Below, in pieces: positions 8,995-18,443 of a stretch of 64,000 bases of DNA; position 1 is the first letter of the stretch; each line of letters begins with the position of its first letter. The stretch is from the NCBI GenBank assembly GCA_965205055.1, contig OZ242030.1, positions 682,001-746,000 on the forward strand, given 5' to 3'. Source of the stretch: CBDBBY01 sp965205055. Its GTDB lineage: Bacteria; Pseudomonadota; Alphaproteobacteria; Rhodobacterales; Rhodobacteraceae. A program made the position numbers and the translations under genes. The notes beneath the pieces are model-generated. The model saw only the letters and a program-made list of their open reading frames with translations, did not search any database and had not been told where the DNA came from.

Positions 8995-9470
8995 ACGCAG
9001 GGGATTTGCTTGAAACCTGTCGCCGCCGCAAATTGCTGATTGCTGCTGCCGAGAGCTGCACCGGGGGACTGGTCGCCGCCGAACTGACGAGGATTCCCGG
9101 CAGTTCGGATGTATTCGATCGCGGATTCGTAACCTATTCCAACAAGTCAAAACGCGAACTGCTTTCGGTTTCGGAAGACTCGCTTGCGCGTTTCGGTGCT
9201 GTATCGAAGGAAGTCGCGGCGGAGATGGCATTGGGCGCATGCAAGCATTCCGACGCGGACATGTCGGTGTCGGTGACCGGGATCGCGGGACCCGGGGGCT
9301 CGGAATCCAAACCGGAAGGCAGGGTTTGCTTCGCGGTCGTCCGAAAAGGCGCATTGGTACATTGCGCTTGCGTGGATTTCGGAAGCATTGGTCGGGATTC
9401 GATCCGAAACGCGTCCGCGGAGCATGCAATTTCGCTTTTGCTCGCGGCCGCCAAAGCCATGCGTGGCTGA
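8991..9470 (+). CDS. pncC: Nicotinamide-nucleotide amidase, CinA C-terminal type
   Basis: The protein is a stand-alone CinA C-terminal domain (159 residues), which in characterised members deamidates NMN to nicotinic acid mononucleotide in pyridine nucleotide recycling. Family motifs are AAAESCTGGLVAAELT (with the catalytic Ser/Thr region), FVTYSNKSKRELL and VTGIAGPGGSESKPEGRV. It lacks the N-terminal molybdopterin-binding half of full CinA. It starts within the pgpA stop (ATGA) and is the last gene of the ispDF unit. Confidence 0.9.
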   Translation: MNAGDLLETCRRRKLLIAAAESCTGGLVAAELTRIPGSSDVFDRGFVTYSNKSKRELLSVSEDSLARFGAVSKEVAAEMALGACKHSDADMSVSVTGIAGPGGSESKPEGRVCFAVVRKGALVHCACVDFGSIGRDSIRNASAEHAISLLLAAAKAMRG

Positions 9471-9551
9471 ACGACAACCGAGAATTCCATCTTCTCCTTG
9501 TGGGTCAATCGAATTGATCTTGATTCCATTGGGGAAAGAACAATTGATGCA

Positions 9552-9580
9552 TTGTCACTTGCGGTCTGATATTCTAGAAA
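9552..9580 (+). promoter_or_regulatory. Possible sigma-70 promoter of the ammonium transporter gene
   Basis: TTGTCA (9552-9557) and TAGAAA (9575-9580) are separated by 17 bp, 37 bp upstream of the amt start. No TGGCAC-N5-TTGCA element is seen in the gap. This fits the inference that nitrogen genes here may be sigma-70 dependent. It is a pattern match only. Confidence 0.35.
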
Positions 9581-9616
9581 ATAGAAAATTTCACATTATG
9601 TTTACGGAGTGGAGAA

Positions 9617-10801
9617 ATGAGCGGAGGCGATACAGCTTGGATTATTGTCGCGACGGCATTGGTCTTGATGATGACCTTGCCCGGTTTGGCACTTTTTTAC
9701 GGGGGCTTGGTCAGGGCCCGGAACATCTTGAGCGCATTCATGCAGTGCTACGGCATTGCTTGCCTGATGAGCATACTTTGGCTTGTCGCAGGTTATTCGA
9801 TAGCATTCGGAGACTCGGGCTCCGGGTTCTGGGGCGGACTTGGAAAAGCGTTCTTTATCGGTATCGGGACCGACTCGCTATCCGGTTCGATTCCTGAAAT
9901 CCTGTTCGCCGCATTCCAGATGACCTTCGCGGTCATCACGCCGGCATTGATCGTCGGCGCGTATGTCGAGCGGATCGGCTACGCATTCGTGCTAGCATTT
10001 TCCGGGCTTTGGATGCTGCTGTGCTATGCACCCGTCGCCCACTGGATCTGGGGAGGCGGAATACTTGGAGGCGGCGGCATTTTCGGCGAGGTGGGCGTGT
10101 TTGACTTCGCAGGCGGAATAGTCGTGCACGAAACCGCGGGTCTGGCGGCGCTCGTGATCGCATTCTTTTTGGGTCCAAGGTTCGACAAGGCGAAACCTCC
10201 GCACAGCCCCGGTTTCGTGATGATCGGCGCCGCGCTGCTCTGGGTCGGATGGTTCGGCTTCAATGGCGGGTCGCAGCTTGCAGCGGACGGCGGCGCCGCG
10301 ATGGCGATCACCGTGACCCACATTTCGGCGGCGGCAGCTTCCCTTACGTGGGTCATTTGGGAGCGCATCAAATTCGGAAAGACCTCGCTCGTCGGCATGG
10401 TGACGGGCACGATCGCCGGATTGGCGTCGATAACCCCGGCTTCCGGTTTTGTCGGACCGGTCGAAGCATTGATCATCGGCGCGGTCGCCGGAGTCATTTG
10501 CCAGGAAGCCGTCGGCTTTGTGAAAAACATAATCAAGATCGACGACACGCTGGACGTGTTCGCCGTGCATGGACTTGGAGGAATGTTCGGAACAATGATG
10601 ATTGCCTTGTTCGTTCCCGAAGCTTCGTGGGTTGCGCAGGCCGGGTCAATTCTGATCGTTGGCGTTTTCACGGTCGTCGTGACCGCGATACTTGTCAAAC
10701 TGGTCGGGCTTGTCCTTGAATTCCGCATTACCAAGGAAGACGAATACACTGGATTGGACATGTCCGCGCATGGCGAGCGGGCATATGATCTGACTTCATA
10801 G
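9617..10801 (+). CDS. amtB: Ammonium transporter (Amt/Mep/Rh family)
   Basis: This is an inner-membrane ammonia/ammonium channel of 394 residues with about eleven hydrophobic segments. Family signatures seen are PGLALFYGGLVRARN, VHETAGLAALVIAFFLGPR (pore histidine region), WVGWFGFNGGSQ and the second His region DVFAVHGLGGMFGT. No signal peptide is obvious. GGAGTGGAG lies just before the ATG. No glnK gene precedes it, unlike the usual glnK-amtB pair, so PII must be encoded elsewhere. The nearness to ntrBC fits nitrogen control but is not proof of it. Confidence 0.92.
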   Translation: MSGGDTAWIIVATALVLMMTLPGLALFYGGLVRARNILSAFMQCYGIACLMSILWLVAGYSIAFGDSGSGFWGGLGKAFFIGIGTDSLSGSIPEILFAAFQMTFAVITPALIVGAYVERIGYAFVLAFSGLWMLLCYAPVAHWIWGGGILGGGGIFGEVGVFDFAGGIVVHETAGLAALVIAFFLGPRFDKAKPPHSPGFVMIGAALLWVGWFGFNGGSQLAADGGAAMAITVTHISAAAASLTWVIWERIKFGKTSLVGMVTGTIAGLASITPASGFVGPVEALIIGAVAGVICQEAVGFVKNIIKIDDTLDVFAVHGLGGMFGTMMIALFVPEASWVAQAGSILIVGVFTVVVTAILVKLVGLVLEFRITKEDEYTGLDMSAHGERAYDLTS

Positions 10802-10831
10802 TCGGACGCATCCGAATTGCCCTTCCGTACC

Positions 10832-10859
10832 GCCCGGGCGCGCTTCGTCGCGCCCGGGC
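10832..10859. terminator. GC-rich stem-loop between amtB and the mttB-family gene
   Basis: Perfect 11-bp arms GCCCGGGCGCG / CGCGCCCGGGC enclose the loop CTTCGT. It lies 30 bp past the amtB stop and 109 bp from the end of the convergent methyltransferase gene. There is no clear T run, so it may end transcription in both directions weakly or act as an mRNA 3' stabiliser. Confidence 0.55.
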
Positions 10860-10968
10860 CGCTGATGTCGAGAAAATCAATTCAGAAACCGACAGGCGCA
10901 ATGCGGATTGGTGCCGCCTTCAATCACGAACATGGGCGTGCTGTCCGAAGACGACTGCGCAACTCCGC

Positions 10969-12513
10969 TTAGACGAACGAATCCGGCATGGATTTCTTCT
11001 TCTGGGCTATGAAATCAAGCAGCTCTTCGTTTTTGGCCTGATCCAACGGCGGCGCCTCGTAATCCGCAAGTCGCTTTTTCACGAGATCCCTTGCGAGCGA
11101 TTGGGTGTCCGGCCCGCCGTCTTCAACCCAAGTCTCAAACGGACGATTGTCGAACAATCCGCTGCGCCAGAATGCGGACTTGAAGTTGGACTGCGTGTGC
11201 TCGCAGCCAAGGTAGTGGCCTCCCGGCCCCACCTCCCTGATGGCGCTCAATCCTTGCCCGTTGACCCCGATATCCACGCCCCTCGCAAGCTTGTGGAGCG
11301 CCCCCAGCTGGTCCGCATCCATCGCAAATTTCTCGAATGACGAGACAAGGCCGCCTTCGAGCCATCCGCAAGCGTGAAGCATGAAGTTGACGCCCGCGAG
11401 AAGCGAGGAGCCGAGAGTGTTCGCTGATTCGTAAGCGGCTTGCGCGTCGGGCAGTTTGGAGCCGCACAGTCCGCCGCCGGACCGGAACGGAAGGTTCATC
11501 CGTCTTGCCAGCTGCCCTGCCCCGAATACGATCTGGCTTGCCTCGGGGGTTCCGAATGTCGGGGCGCCCGAATTCATGTCGATCGAAGTCACGAACGCGC
11601 CGAATACTACAGGAGCGCCGAGCCTGATCAATTGCGTGTATGCGATGCCGGCAAGAACTTCCGCCAATACCTGAGTGAGCGTGCCGGCGACAGTAACCGG
11701 AGCCATCGCGCCGCCGACGATGAACGGAGACACGATGCAGGCTTGGTTCGCGGCCGAGTATTCCTCCAGCGCGCCCATCATCATCGCATCGAAAGTGAGC
11801 GGCGAATTGATGTTGATGAGCGAAATCAAGACCGTATTTTCATCGACGAACCGGTTTCCGAACAGGACCTTCGCAACCGCGACCGAATCAAGCGCTCTGG
11901 AACGCTCGGTGACGGATCCCATGAACGGCTTGTCGGACAGCGAAACATGCGCATGGAGCATGTCGAGATGCCGCTTGTTCACAGGAATGTCGGTCGGCTC
12001 GCAAACGGTTCCGCCCGAATGGTGAAGCCAGTTCGACATGTAGCCGAGCTTCACGAAGGTACGAAAGTCTTCGATGGTCGCGTATCTGCGGTTGCCTTCC
12101 AGATCCCTGACGAACGGCGGGCCGTACACCGGCGCAAGCACGAGGTTCCGTCCTCCGATCTCTACCGATTTCTCGGGATTCCGGGCGTGCTGCTTGAACG
12201 AGGCTGGCGCGGTGGAGCTGAGCTTTCGCGCCAGTCCCCTCGGAATTCTGACTCTTTCACCTTTGACTTCGGCGCCTGCGTCCCTCCACAGCCGCAGAGC
12301 ATTCGGATTGTCCAAGAAGTTGACGCCGATCTCCTCGAGTATGAGATCCGCATTCCATTCGATAAGCTCCATGGCTTCGGCGGAAAGCAGTTCGAAGTTC
12401 GGTATGTTCCTCTCGATGAATTTGGCGGTTTCAATCCGGACTTGCGTTCTCTCGGCGCGTTTCGCCGCCCCGCCGCCTCGTCTACCTCTCGCGTGTGCCG
12501 AACTGCGGCCCAT
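10969..12513 (-). CDS. Trimethylamine methyltransferase MttB-family protein (non-pyrrolysine)
   Basis: The 514-residue protein belongs to the MttB superfamily, TIM-barrel enzymes that move a methyl group from a quaternary or tertiary amine to a corrinoid protein. Typical segments are ATIEDFRTFVKLG, VCEPTDIPVNKRHLDML, SDKPFMGSVTER and HTQSNFKSAFWRSGL. No in-frame amber codon is present, so it is of the non-pyrrolysine type, whose studied members use glycine betaine, proline betaine or carnitine. The ATG at 12513 has GGAGG in front. The likely partner corrinoid protein and acceptor methyltransferase are 35 kb away at 47.4-49.2 kb. The substrate is unknown. Confidence 0.85.
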   Translation of the reverse strand: MGRSSAHARGRRGGGAAKRAERTQVRIETAKFIERNIPNFELLSAEAMELIEWNADLILEEIGVNFLDNPNALRLWRDAGAEVKGERVRIPRGLARKLSSTAPASFKQHARNPEKSVEIGGRNLVLAPVYGPPFVRDLEGNRRYATIEDFRTFVKLGYMSNWLHHSGGTVCEPTDIPVNKRHLDMLHAHVSLSDKPFMGSVTERSRALDSVAVAKVLFGNRFVDENTVLISLININSPLTFDAMMMGALEEYSAANQACIVSPFIVGGAMAPVTVAGTLTQVLAEVLAGIAYTQLIRLGAPVVFGAFVTSIDMNSGAPTFGTPEASQIVFGAGQLARRMNLPFRSGGGLCGSKLPDAQAAYESANTLGSSLLAGVNFMLHACGWLEGGLVSSFEKFAMDADQLGALHKLARGVDIGVNGQGLSAIREVGPGGHYLGCEHTQSNFKSAFWRSGLFDNRPFETWVEDGGPDTQSLARDLVKKRLADYEAPPLDQAKNEELLDFIAQKKKSMPDSFV

Positions 12514-12741
12514 CGTTGCGCCTCCGAATCGATTTGTCCAGACACTGAATTCTACAACAAAGATCAAGGAGCGTTGCCATCCAATACGCCGCTTCCGACG
12601 TCGCGAGCGACATCGATTCAGTCAATCCAGCTCGATCTGCGTGTGGCCCGGCGCGAAGCATGGAATTTCTCCATCATCCGTGATTTGGGGAAGATCTTGG
12701 AAAACTCGGCAACGTCATGGAATTTGGAGCAGGGTGCGAGC

Positions 12742-14334
12742 ATGGAAAAGCCTGGCAACATCGACATGAACCGGAACGCGCACAAGAGGTTGCTGATCGT
12801 GGATTTCGGAAGCCAGTTGACGCAACTTGTCGCTCGGCGTCTGCGCGAGGTCGGCGTTTACTGTGAAATTCATCCTTATCATAGCGTTACGATGAGTTTC
12901 TTGACTGAAAAATTCAGGCCGGACGCGGTGATTCTGTCGGGCGGACCGGCGAGCGCTTGCGACCCCGGCCGTCCTGAAGTTTCCCCCGATCTTTACCGGC
13001 TCGGCGTTCCGATTTTGGGAATTTGCTACGGTCAACAGCTGATGGCGGCGCAGCTGGGCGGAACCGTCGAGCGAGGCAGCAAGCGGGAATTCGGCAGATC
13101 AGTTCTCGTGCGCAAGGAGATCGCAGGCGACGAGCCGGTATTCCTGGACATGTTTCAAGACGGCGCCGAAACTGTATGGATGTCGCATGGCGACAGCGTC
13201 GCCGAAACTCCGCCTGGTTTCGGCGTGATGGCGGCCACCGACAACGCTCCGATGGCGGTGATTGCGGACTTTGACCGCGATTTCTACGGCGTTCAGTTTC
13301 ACCCGGAAGCGCACCATACGATCAAAGGCGCGGTTTTCCTGAGGAACTTTGCCGCCATCGCGGGTTTCGAAGGCGATTGGACCATGGGCAGCTACAAAGA
13401 CGAAGCCGTCGACTCAATTCGGCGAGAGGTTGGAAAAGGGCGAGTTATTTGCGCCGTGTCCGGCGGCGTGGATTCGACTGTGGCCGCCGCCCTCGTCCAG
13501 TCGGCGGTCCCCGGCCAGGTGACCTGCGTATTCGTCGACAACGGACTGCTGCGGAAAGGAGAAGCCGAGAGCGTCGCCGCCTTGTTTCGAGAGCACTTCC
13601 ATGCGCCCCTCCGATTCGTGGATGCTTCAAACAGATTTCTTCGCCGCCTGAAGGGAATTACCGATCCGGAACAAAAGCGGCGAATCATCGGCGCAACTTT
13701 CATCGAGGAGTTCATGGAAGCTGCGCGCGAACTGGACATGCCCGAATTTCTTGTTCAGGGGACGCTCTATCCGGATGTCATCGAATCGGTTAGCCCTGCC
13801 GGAGGGCCTTCCGCCAAAATCAAGACCCATCACAATGTCGGAGGCCTCCCCGACGACCTTGAATTCAAGCTGGTCGAGCCGCTTCGAACTTTGTTCAAGG
13901 ACGAGGTTCGCGCGCTCGGCAGGGAACTTGGCGTGCCGGAAGAATTTCTGTCACGCCACCCCTTCCCCGGGCCCGGACTCGCTGTTCGCTGCCTCGGCAA
14001 AATCACCGAAAGAAAACTCAGGATACTTAGGACCGCCGATGAAATCCTTTTGGAGCAAATCAGACGCCACGGCCTTTACAACGAAATCTGGCAAGCTTTC
14101 GCGGTTCTTCTTCCGGTGCGGACGGTCGGCGTCATGGGCGACGGTCGAACGTACGACCACGCATGCGTCTTGAGAGCCGTCAACAGCGTCGATGGCATGA
14201 CGGCGGATTATTATCGGTTCGGGCATGAGTTTCTTGCGGAGACTGCGAACAGGATAGTGAACGAGGTCAATGGAATAAATCGGGTAGCTTACGATATAAC
14301 TTCGAAGCCACCTGGAACAATTGAATGGGAATGA
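12742..14334 (+). CDS. guaA: GMP synthase (glutamine-hydrolysing)
   Basis: GuaA converts XMP to GMP using glutamine and ATP. The 530 residues show the class I glutamine amidotransferase domain (nucleophile in LGICYGQQLMA, His/Glu in FHPEAHHT), the ATP pyrophosphatase domain with PP loop SGGVDSTVAAALV, and the C-terminal dimerisation domain ending KPPGTIEWE. ATG 12742 (MEKPGNID) has AGGG upstream. A second ATG at 12766 is possible. The open frame extends far upstream but is only the antisense of the divergent methyltransferase gene, so the longer form is rejected. Confidence 0.95.
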   Translation: MEKPGNIDMNRNAHKRLLIVDFGSQLTQLVARRLREVGVYCEIHPYHSVTMSFLTEKFRPDAVILSGGPASACDPGRPEVSPDLYRLGVPILGICYGQQLMAAQLGGTVERGSKREFGRSVLVRKEIAGDEPVFLDMFQDGAETVWMSHGDSVAETPPGFGVMAATDNAPMAVIADFDRDFYGVQFHPEAHHTIKGAVFLRNFAAIAGFEGDWTMGSYKDEAVDSIRREVGKGRVICAVSGGVDSTVAAALVQSAVPGQVTCVFVDNGLLRKGEAESVAALFREHFHAPLRFVDASNRFLRRLKGITDPEQKRRIIGATFIEEFMEAARELDMPEFLVQGTLYPDVIESVSPAGGPSAKIKTHHNVGGLPDDLEFKLVEPLRTLFKDEVRALGRELGVPEEFLSRHPFPGPGLAVRCLGKITERKLRILRTADEILLEQIRRHGLYNEIWQAFAVLLPVRTVGVMGDGRTYDHACVLRAVNSVDGMTADYYRFGHEFLAETANRIVNEVNGINRVAYDITSKPPGTIEWE

Positions 14335-14591
14335 GTTTCGCGGATGCGGCAATCCGGAAGATGCGGCAGGTCCGATTGGCATCGTTGCAGGCGTTCCGGT
14401 GCTTCTCTTCCCGACCTTGTCTGGTACCTCGCCAGTTCCTCAAGATGCATGCAATCATTTGAGTTGCATCCAATGCCATTGTGCTTGCTGTCTGGTGCAG
14501 CCGTATTGTCTCGTTCGCCCGTCGACCTTGACAGAATTGAATCGGATTTGATCTCGATGCCCTCTGCCCGGATGCGGAAATCCAGATCCTC

Positions 14592-15476
14592 ATGAGCGAT
14601 ACGACTTCGAATCCCGTTGCAGCGGCGATGTGGATGTCAGGAGTCGTCGTTTCGTTCACTGTGATGGCTGTTGCCAGCAGAGGGGCAAGCGTCGAACTGG
14701 ATCCGTCCGAACTGCTTTTGTACCGTTCGATTATCGGAATAGCGATCATCGTTGCAATTTGCTTGTACAGCAAGACGCTCGCGCAGATTCGAGTCGACCG
14801 CTTTGGCTTGCACGTCATAAGAAATGCATCTCATTTTTTAGGACAGATCCTTTGGATATTTGCAATTTTTACGATCCCGCTCGCGCAAGTCTTCGCATTT
14901 GAATTCTCAACGCCGCTTTGGACAGCGGTTCTGGCGCCGTTTTTTCTTGGCGAGCGCCTGACTTGGATGAGGCGGATCGCAATCACGGCGGGTTTCATCG
15001 GCATCCTTATTGTTGCTCGGCCAGGATTTTCCCAAGTATCTCCCGGAGTTATTGCCGCGATCCTGTGCGCGGTAGGTTTCGCAGTGTCGGCCATCGCCAC
15101 CCGCAAGCTTGTAGGATTTGCCAGCGTCATATGCATTCTTTTCTGGATGGTCGTCATCCAATCCATCCTTAGCTTCGTGATCGCCGGTCTCGACGGCGAC
15201 ATTGCCTTCCCGACGGCGCGAACTGCTATTCCGGTATTGCTGGTCGCGCTTACAGGCTTGTCGGCGCATTACTGCTTGGCCAGTGCTCTGCGATGCGCCC
15301 CAGCCGTAATTGTCATGCCGCTTGATTTCGCACGGCTTCCGATCATCGCCGTCGTCGGCATGCTGCTGTACGATGAAACTCTGGATCTGTTCATATTCCT
15401 GGGGGCCGCAATCATCGTGTGCGCGAACTATTTGAACATCAGGAACGAAGCGAATCTGTTGCGTCGAGCAAAGTGA
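14592..15476 (+). CDS. EamA/DMT-family membrane transporter
   Basis: The 294-residue protein has about ten hydrophobic segments arranged as two EamA repeats, the pattern of the drug/metabolite transporter superfamily. The first repeat contains SELLLYRSIIGIAI and VFAFEFSTPLWTAVLAPFFLGERL. The second has APAVIVMPLDFARLPIIAVVGMLLYDE. DMT carriers usually export metabolites such as amino acids. The substrate cannot be read from the sequence. It starts at ATG 14592 with a weak ribosome site and stands alone on the plus strand. Confidence 0.85.
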   Translation: MSDTTSNPVAAAMWMSGVVVSFTVMAVASRGASVELDPSELLLYRSIIGIAIIVAICLYSKTLAQIRVDRFGLHVIRNASHFLGQILWIFAIFTIPLAQVFAFEFSTPLWTAVLAPFFLGERLTWMRRIAITAGFIGILIVARPGFSQVSPGVIAAILCAVGFAVSAIATRKLVGFASVICILFWMVVIQSILSFVIAGLDGDIAFPTARTAIPVLLVALTGLSAHYCLASALRCAPAVIVMPLDFARLPIIAVVGMLLYDETLDLFIFLGAAIIVCANYLNIRNEANLLRRAK

Positions 15477-15601
15477 ATGACGGTCAAGTCGAAGACTTCG
15501 TTCCGTGAAAGGTCTGCCGCCTTTCTTCGGCTCCATCAATCGGATTGCTATTTCGAACGCTTATGCTCTATTCCGGTCGAATTTCCGTATCCGGTGCGAG
15601 A

Positions 15602-16510
15602 ATGATCTACAGTTGCGCGAAAGATTGGCATTCGGCTGAAAGCAAGCGCGTTCTGCTCTTGGGCATGTCGGGCGTGGGAAAGACCTATATCTCCGACATT
15701 CTGAGAAAATCCGGAGAATGGTTCCATTATTCGGTCGATTACAGGATCGGCACGCGCTACATGGGCGAAAAGATCGTCGATAACTTCAAGCGCGAGGCGA
15801 TGCGGAACCCGTTTCTGGCCCGCCTGCTGAAGTCCGACTCGATCTACATCGCGTCCAACATTTCATTCAGCAACCTCGAACCGCTGTCCGCATATTTGGG
15901 AAAGCCGGGGAATCCGGATCGGGGCGGAATACCGATGGGCGAGTATGAAAGGCGCCAGCAATTGCATTTCGACGCCGAGGTCGCCGCGCTGAAGGACACG
16001 CCGCACTTCATTCATCGCTCCAGCGACATTTACAACTACAAGCATTTCGTATGCGACTCCGGCGGGTCCATATGCGAAGTCGTGAATCCCGACGATCCGA
16101 ACGATGAAATCCTCAAGCTCCTCAGTGAGCGGCTTCTGCTGGTTTGGATCAACGGCGGCAAAAAGATCGAGGAGATGCTGCTGAAGCGCTTCTCGGCGAA
16201 TCCCAAGCCGATGTATTACAACCCCCGGTTCCTCCAGGAGAACTGGGCGGAGTATTGCAGGTTGAACAAAGTCCAGGAAAATGATGTCGATCCGGACAAA
16301 TTCGCAGGATGGGTCTACGTCCGGGCGCTGAAGATGCGGCAGCCCAAATACAGGTCGATCGCCCGGAATTGGGGTGTTGAAATCTCTGTCGAAAATGCCG
16401 CCTCGATAAGCACGCCGGAAGAATTCTGCAAGTTGGTCGGACAAAGCCTGAATAATGGCGTCTGGCGGACGGGCGCTTCAGACCAAGGTTCGATTCAAGC
16501 GTGCCCATAA
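15602..16510 (+). CDS. P-loop ATPase-like protein of unknown role, upstream of metA
   Basis: The protein (302 residues from ATG 15602) has a Walker A motif, LLGMSGVGKTYISD, about 20 residues from its N-terminus, and is otherwise soluble. No further known domain is recognised. Two earlier in-frame starts (TTG 15545, ATG 15563) exist, but 15602 has the better GGTGCGAGA spacing and puts the P loop in the usual place. Its end overlaps the metA start by 10 bp, so the two are probably co-translated. I recall similar ATPase-annotated neighbours of metA in Rhodobacterales. The role is unknown. Confidence 0.65.
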   Translation: MIYSCAKDWHSAESKRVLLLGMSGVGKTYISDILRKSGEWFHYSVDYRIGTRYMGEKIVDNFKREAMRNPFLARLLKSDSIYIASNISFSNLEPLSAYLGKPGNPDRGGIPMGEYERRQQLHFDAEVAALKDTPHFIHRSSDIYNYKHFVCDSGGSICEVVNPDDPNDEILKLLSERLLLVWINGGKKIEEMLLKRFSANPKPMYYNPRFLQENWAEYCRLNKVQENDVDPDKFAGWVYVRALKMRQPKYRSIARNWGVEISVENAASISTPEEFCKLVGQSLNNGVWRTGASDQGSIQACP

Positions 16511-17433
16511 ATATTCCAGAATCCCTGCCTGCATTCGATGTGCTTCGTCGGGAAGGCGTCATGGTCATGTCGGAAAACCGTGCCGCCCGCCAAGACATAA
16601 GGCCTTTGGAAATCGGGCTGCTGAACCTTATGCCGAAAAAAATAGCTACGGAAACGCAATTCGCGCGGTTGATCGGAGCGACTCCGCTTCAGATTGTCTT
16701 GACGTTGATCCGCATGTCGGAGCACCGATCGAAAACAACATCGGCGGAGCACATGGAGGCATTTTACAAGCCGTTTCAAGACGTTAAGCACAGAAAGTTC
16801 GACGGCCTCATCGTCACGGGCGCTCCGATTGAGCATCTCGAATTCACGGATGTGACCTACTGGGATGAGATTTGCGAAGTGTTCGATTGGACAGCAACGA
16901 ATGTCCACTCGACTTTCGGCGTCTGCTGGGGCGGCATGGCGATGATCAATTACTGGCACGGCATCAAGAAACACATTTTAAGCGAAAAGGCATTCGGATG
17001 CTTCCATCACCGAAACCTGTACTCGGCGTCCCCCTATTTGCGTGGGTTCTCAGATGAATGCGTGATTCCGGTCAGCCGATGGACCGAGATGCGCCAAGAG
17101 GAGATTGACGAGACCGGAACGCTTCGCACTTTGCTTGGCTCAACAGAGGTGGGACCATGCCTTATCGAGGATCTATCTCGGAATGCTCTGTACATCTTCA
17201 ATCATTTCGAGTACGACAGCGGCACGCTGGCGGAAGAGTTTGCACGAGATATTGAAAAGAATGTGCAGATTGAATTTCCACGGAATTACTTCCCTGACGA
17301 TGACCCGTTGAAGACTCCTAACAACAGATGGAGGAGTCACGGACACCTGCTCTACGGCAACTGGATCAATGAGATTTACCAGTCGGTTCCCTTTGAATTG
17401 GATCGAATCGGGTCCATCGATCACTCAAGCTAG
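16501..17433 (+). CDS. metA: Homoserine O-acyltransferase MetA, predicted acetyl-CoA type
   Basis: MetA acylates homoserine in methionine synthesis. The 310 residues begin MPINIPESLPAFDVL and contain the nucleophile FGVCWGGMAM and the His/Glu pair in IFNHFEYD. In the MetA family the residue after GAP(I/V/L) separates substrates: Gly in E. coli (succinyl-CoA), Glu in Bacillus cereus (acetyl-CoA). Here the motif is TGAPIEHLEF with Glu, so an acetyltransferase is predicted. The start is GTG 16501 inside the end of the preceding P-loop gene. Confidence 0.92.
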   Translation: MPINIPESLPAFDVLRREGVMVMSENRAARQDIRPLEIGLLNLMPKKIATETQFARLIGATPLQIVLTLIRMSEHRSKTTSAEHMEAFYKPFQDVKHRKFDGLIVTGAPIEHLEFTDVTYWDEICEVFDWTATNVHSTFGVCWGGMAMINYWHGIKKHILSEKAFGCFHHRNLYSASPYLRGFSDECVIPVSRWTEMRQEEIDETGTLRTLLGSTEVGPCLIEDLSRNALYIFNHFEYDSGTLAEEFARDIEKNVQIEFPRNYFPDDDPLKTPNNRWRSHGHLLYGNWINEIYQSVPFELDRIGSIDHSS

Positions 17434-17440
17434 TGGCTTA

Positions 17441-18054
17441 TTCCAGTCATTTGATGCCCTCTTTGACGTGCGGCGAACAGCCGCTGCGGACCGGCGCCAT
17501 TTGAACGGCTTCGCATCCTTTTCGTCGCGCAGCGCGATGAATTCCCGAATCGACCTTTTGAAATCCTAGATGGACTCGTAGACGTCGCGCCGGATCCGGC
17601 GTCGGGCCAGGTTTCCGAAGAAGCCCTCGACAGCATTCATCCAAGAGCAGGAGGTCGGCGTGAAGTGGAACGTCCAGCGCCGATGCGCCGCCCGCCAGTT
17701 CCGGACGGTTCCGTGTTTGTGGGCGGAGTCGTTGTCCACGATGGCGCGGGTCTCCCGTCCGGCGGGCACCTCGTTCTCGATCTTCTCGGACACCGTCGGA
17801 ATCCCCGACATGCGCGTATTGTCGCGGAGAAGACCCTCCACGCATTCCTGCATGAACCGCTCCTGCCGGTGCCGGATCCGTTGCTTTCCACGCGCCGATC
17901 GCCGCCATGATCGCCATTGTTCCCAAGCGGTCGTCCGAAAGCAGGACAATCCGCGCCCGCATCGCGTGCTTCACCTTGCTGTTGCGGTCGTTCGCGAGCG
18001 CCTCCAGCCGCTGGCGCGGCTCCTCCGAACCTTGAAGTCCACTCCTGTCCGCAT
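17441..18054 (-). pseudogene. IS630-family transposase remnant, frameshifted and internally deleted
   Basis: On the minus strand pieces of an IS630 transposase appear in several frames. They are an N-terminal region (SKVKHAMRARIVLLS, then IMAAIG), the helix-turn-helix end QERFMQECVEGLLRD in another frame, the catalytic region IVDNDSAHKHGTVRNW with HFTPTSCSWMNAVEGFF, and a C-terminal part after a stop (KDAKPFKW). Part of the core between the HTH and the DDE region is missing. The ATG of the ancestral frame would be at 18054. It cannot make an active transposase. It shares its 3' end with three other fragments in this window. Confidence 0.8.
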
Positions 18055-18443
18055 CGTTCCGCCTCTCGTTCGTACCGCGCCTGCTCCGCGTTGTTCTTGC
18101 GGACTCCAGTGGTGGGAACAATCCACTAGAATTGCATAGCATGGTTATCGGCTGAAGAGTTTTACGATTCTTGCTTGCGCGAATCGCACGCCTTTCCTGT
18201 TCGGCCGGTCTGGAAGGCGGATGAGCGCTTTCTCCTCAATCATGATGAATCTTTCCGTACGGCCTTGCAATTCAAAAAATTCGAACCATCTAATTTTCGT
18301 GGTTGCGAAAATACACCGATATCCGCTGCGGCGCTGGACGACGAATGGCCCAAAAAGTTCGGCACGACGCAATCATCGCGGCGCGGGGACTTGAGTAAGT
18401 ATCCCGCAAATCGGGCCGACAACATAACATCAGGGAAAATAAA
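18055..18443. other. Gap between the IS630 remnant and the DUF2852 gene
   Basis: No gene is supported here. A plus-strand open frame of about 90 codons reaches the DUF2852 start but has no recognisable motif and no ribosome site. The region probably holds the promoter of the DUF2852 gene. Confidence 0.4.

Noticed and set aside
9471..9616. Sigma-54 promoter for amtB
   Set aside because: No TGGCAC-N5-TTGC-type element was found. Only a sigma-70-like pair is visible.
11440..12741. Long upstream extension of guaA
   Set aside because: This part is antisense to the MttB-family gene. GuaA starts at MEKPGNID with its own ribosome site.
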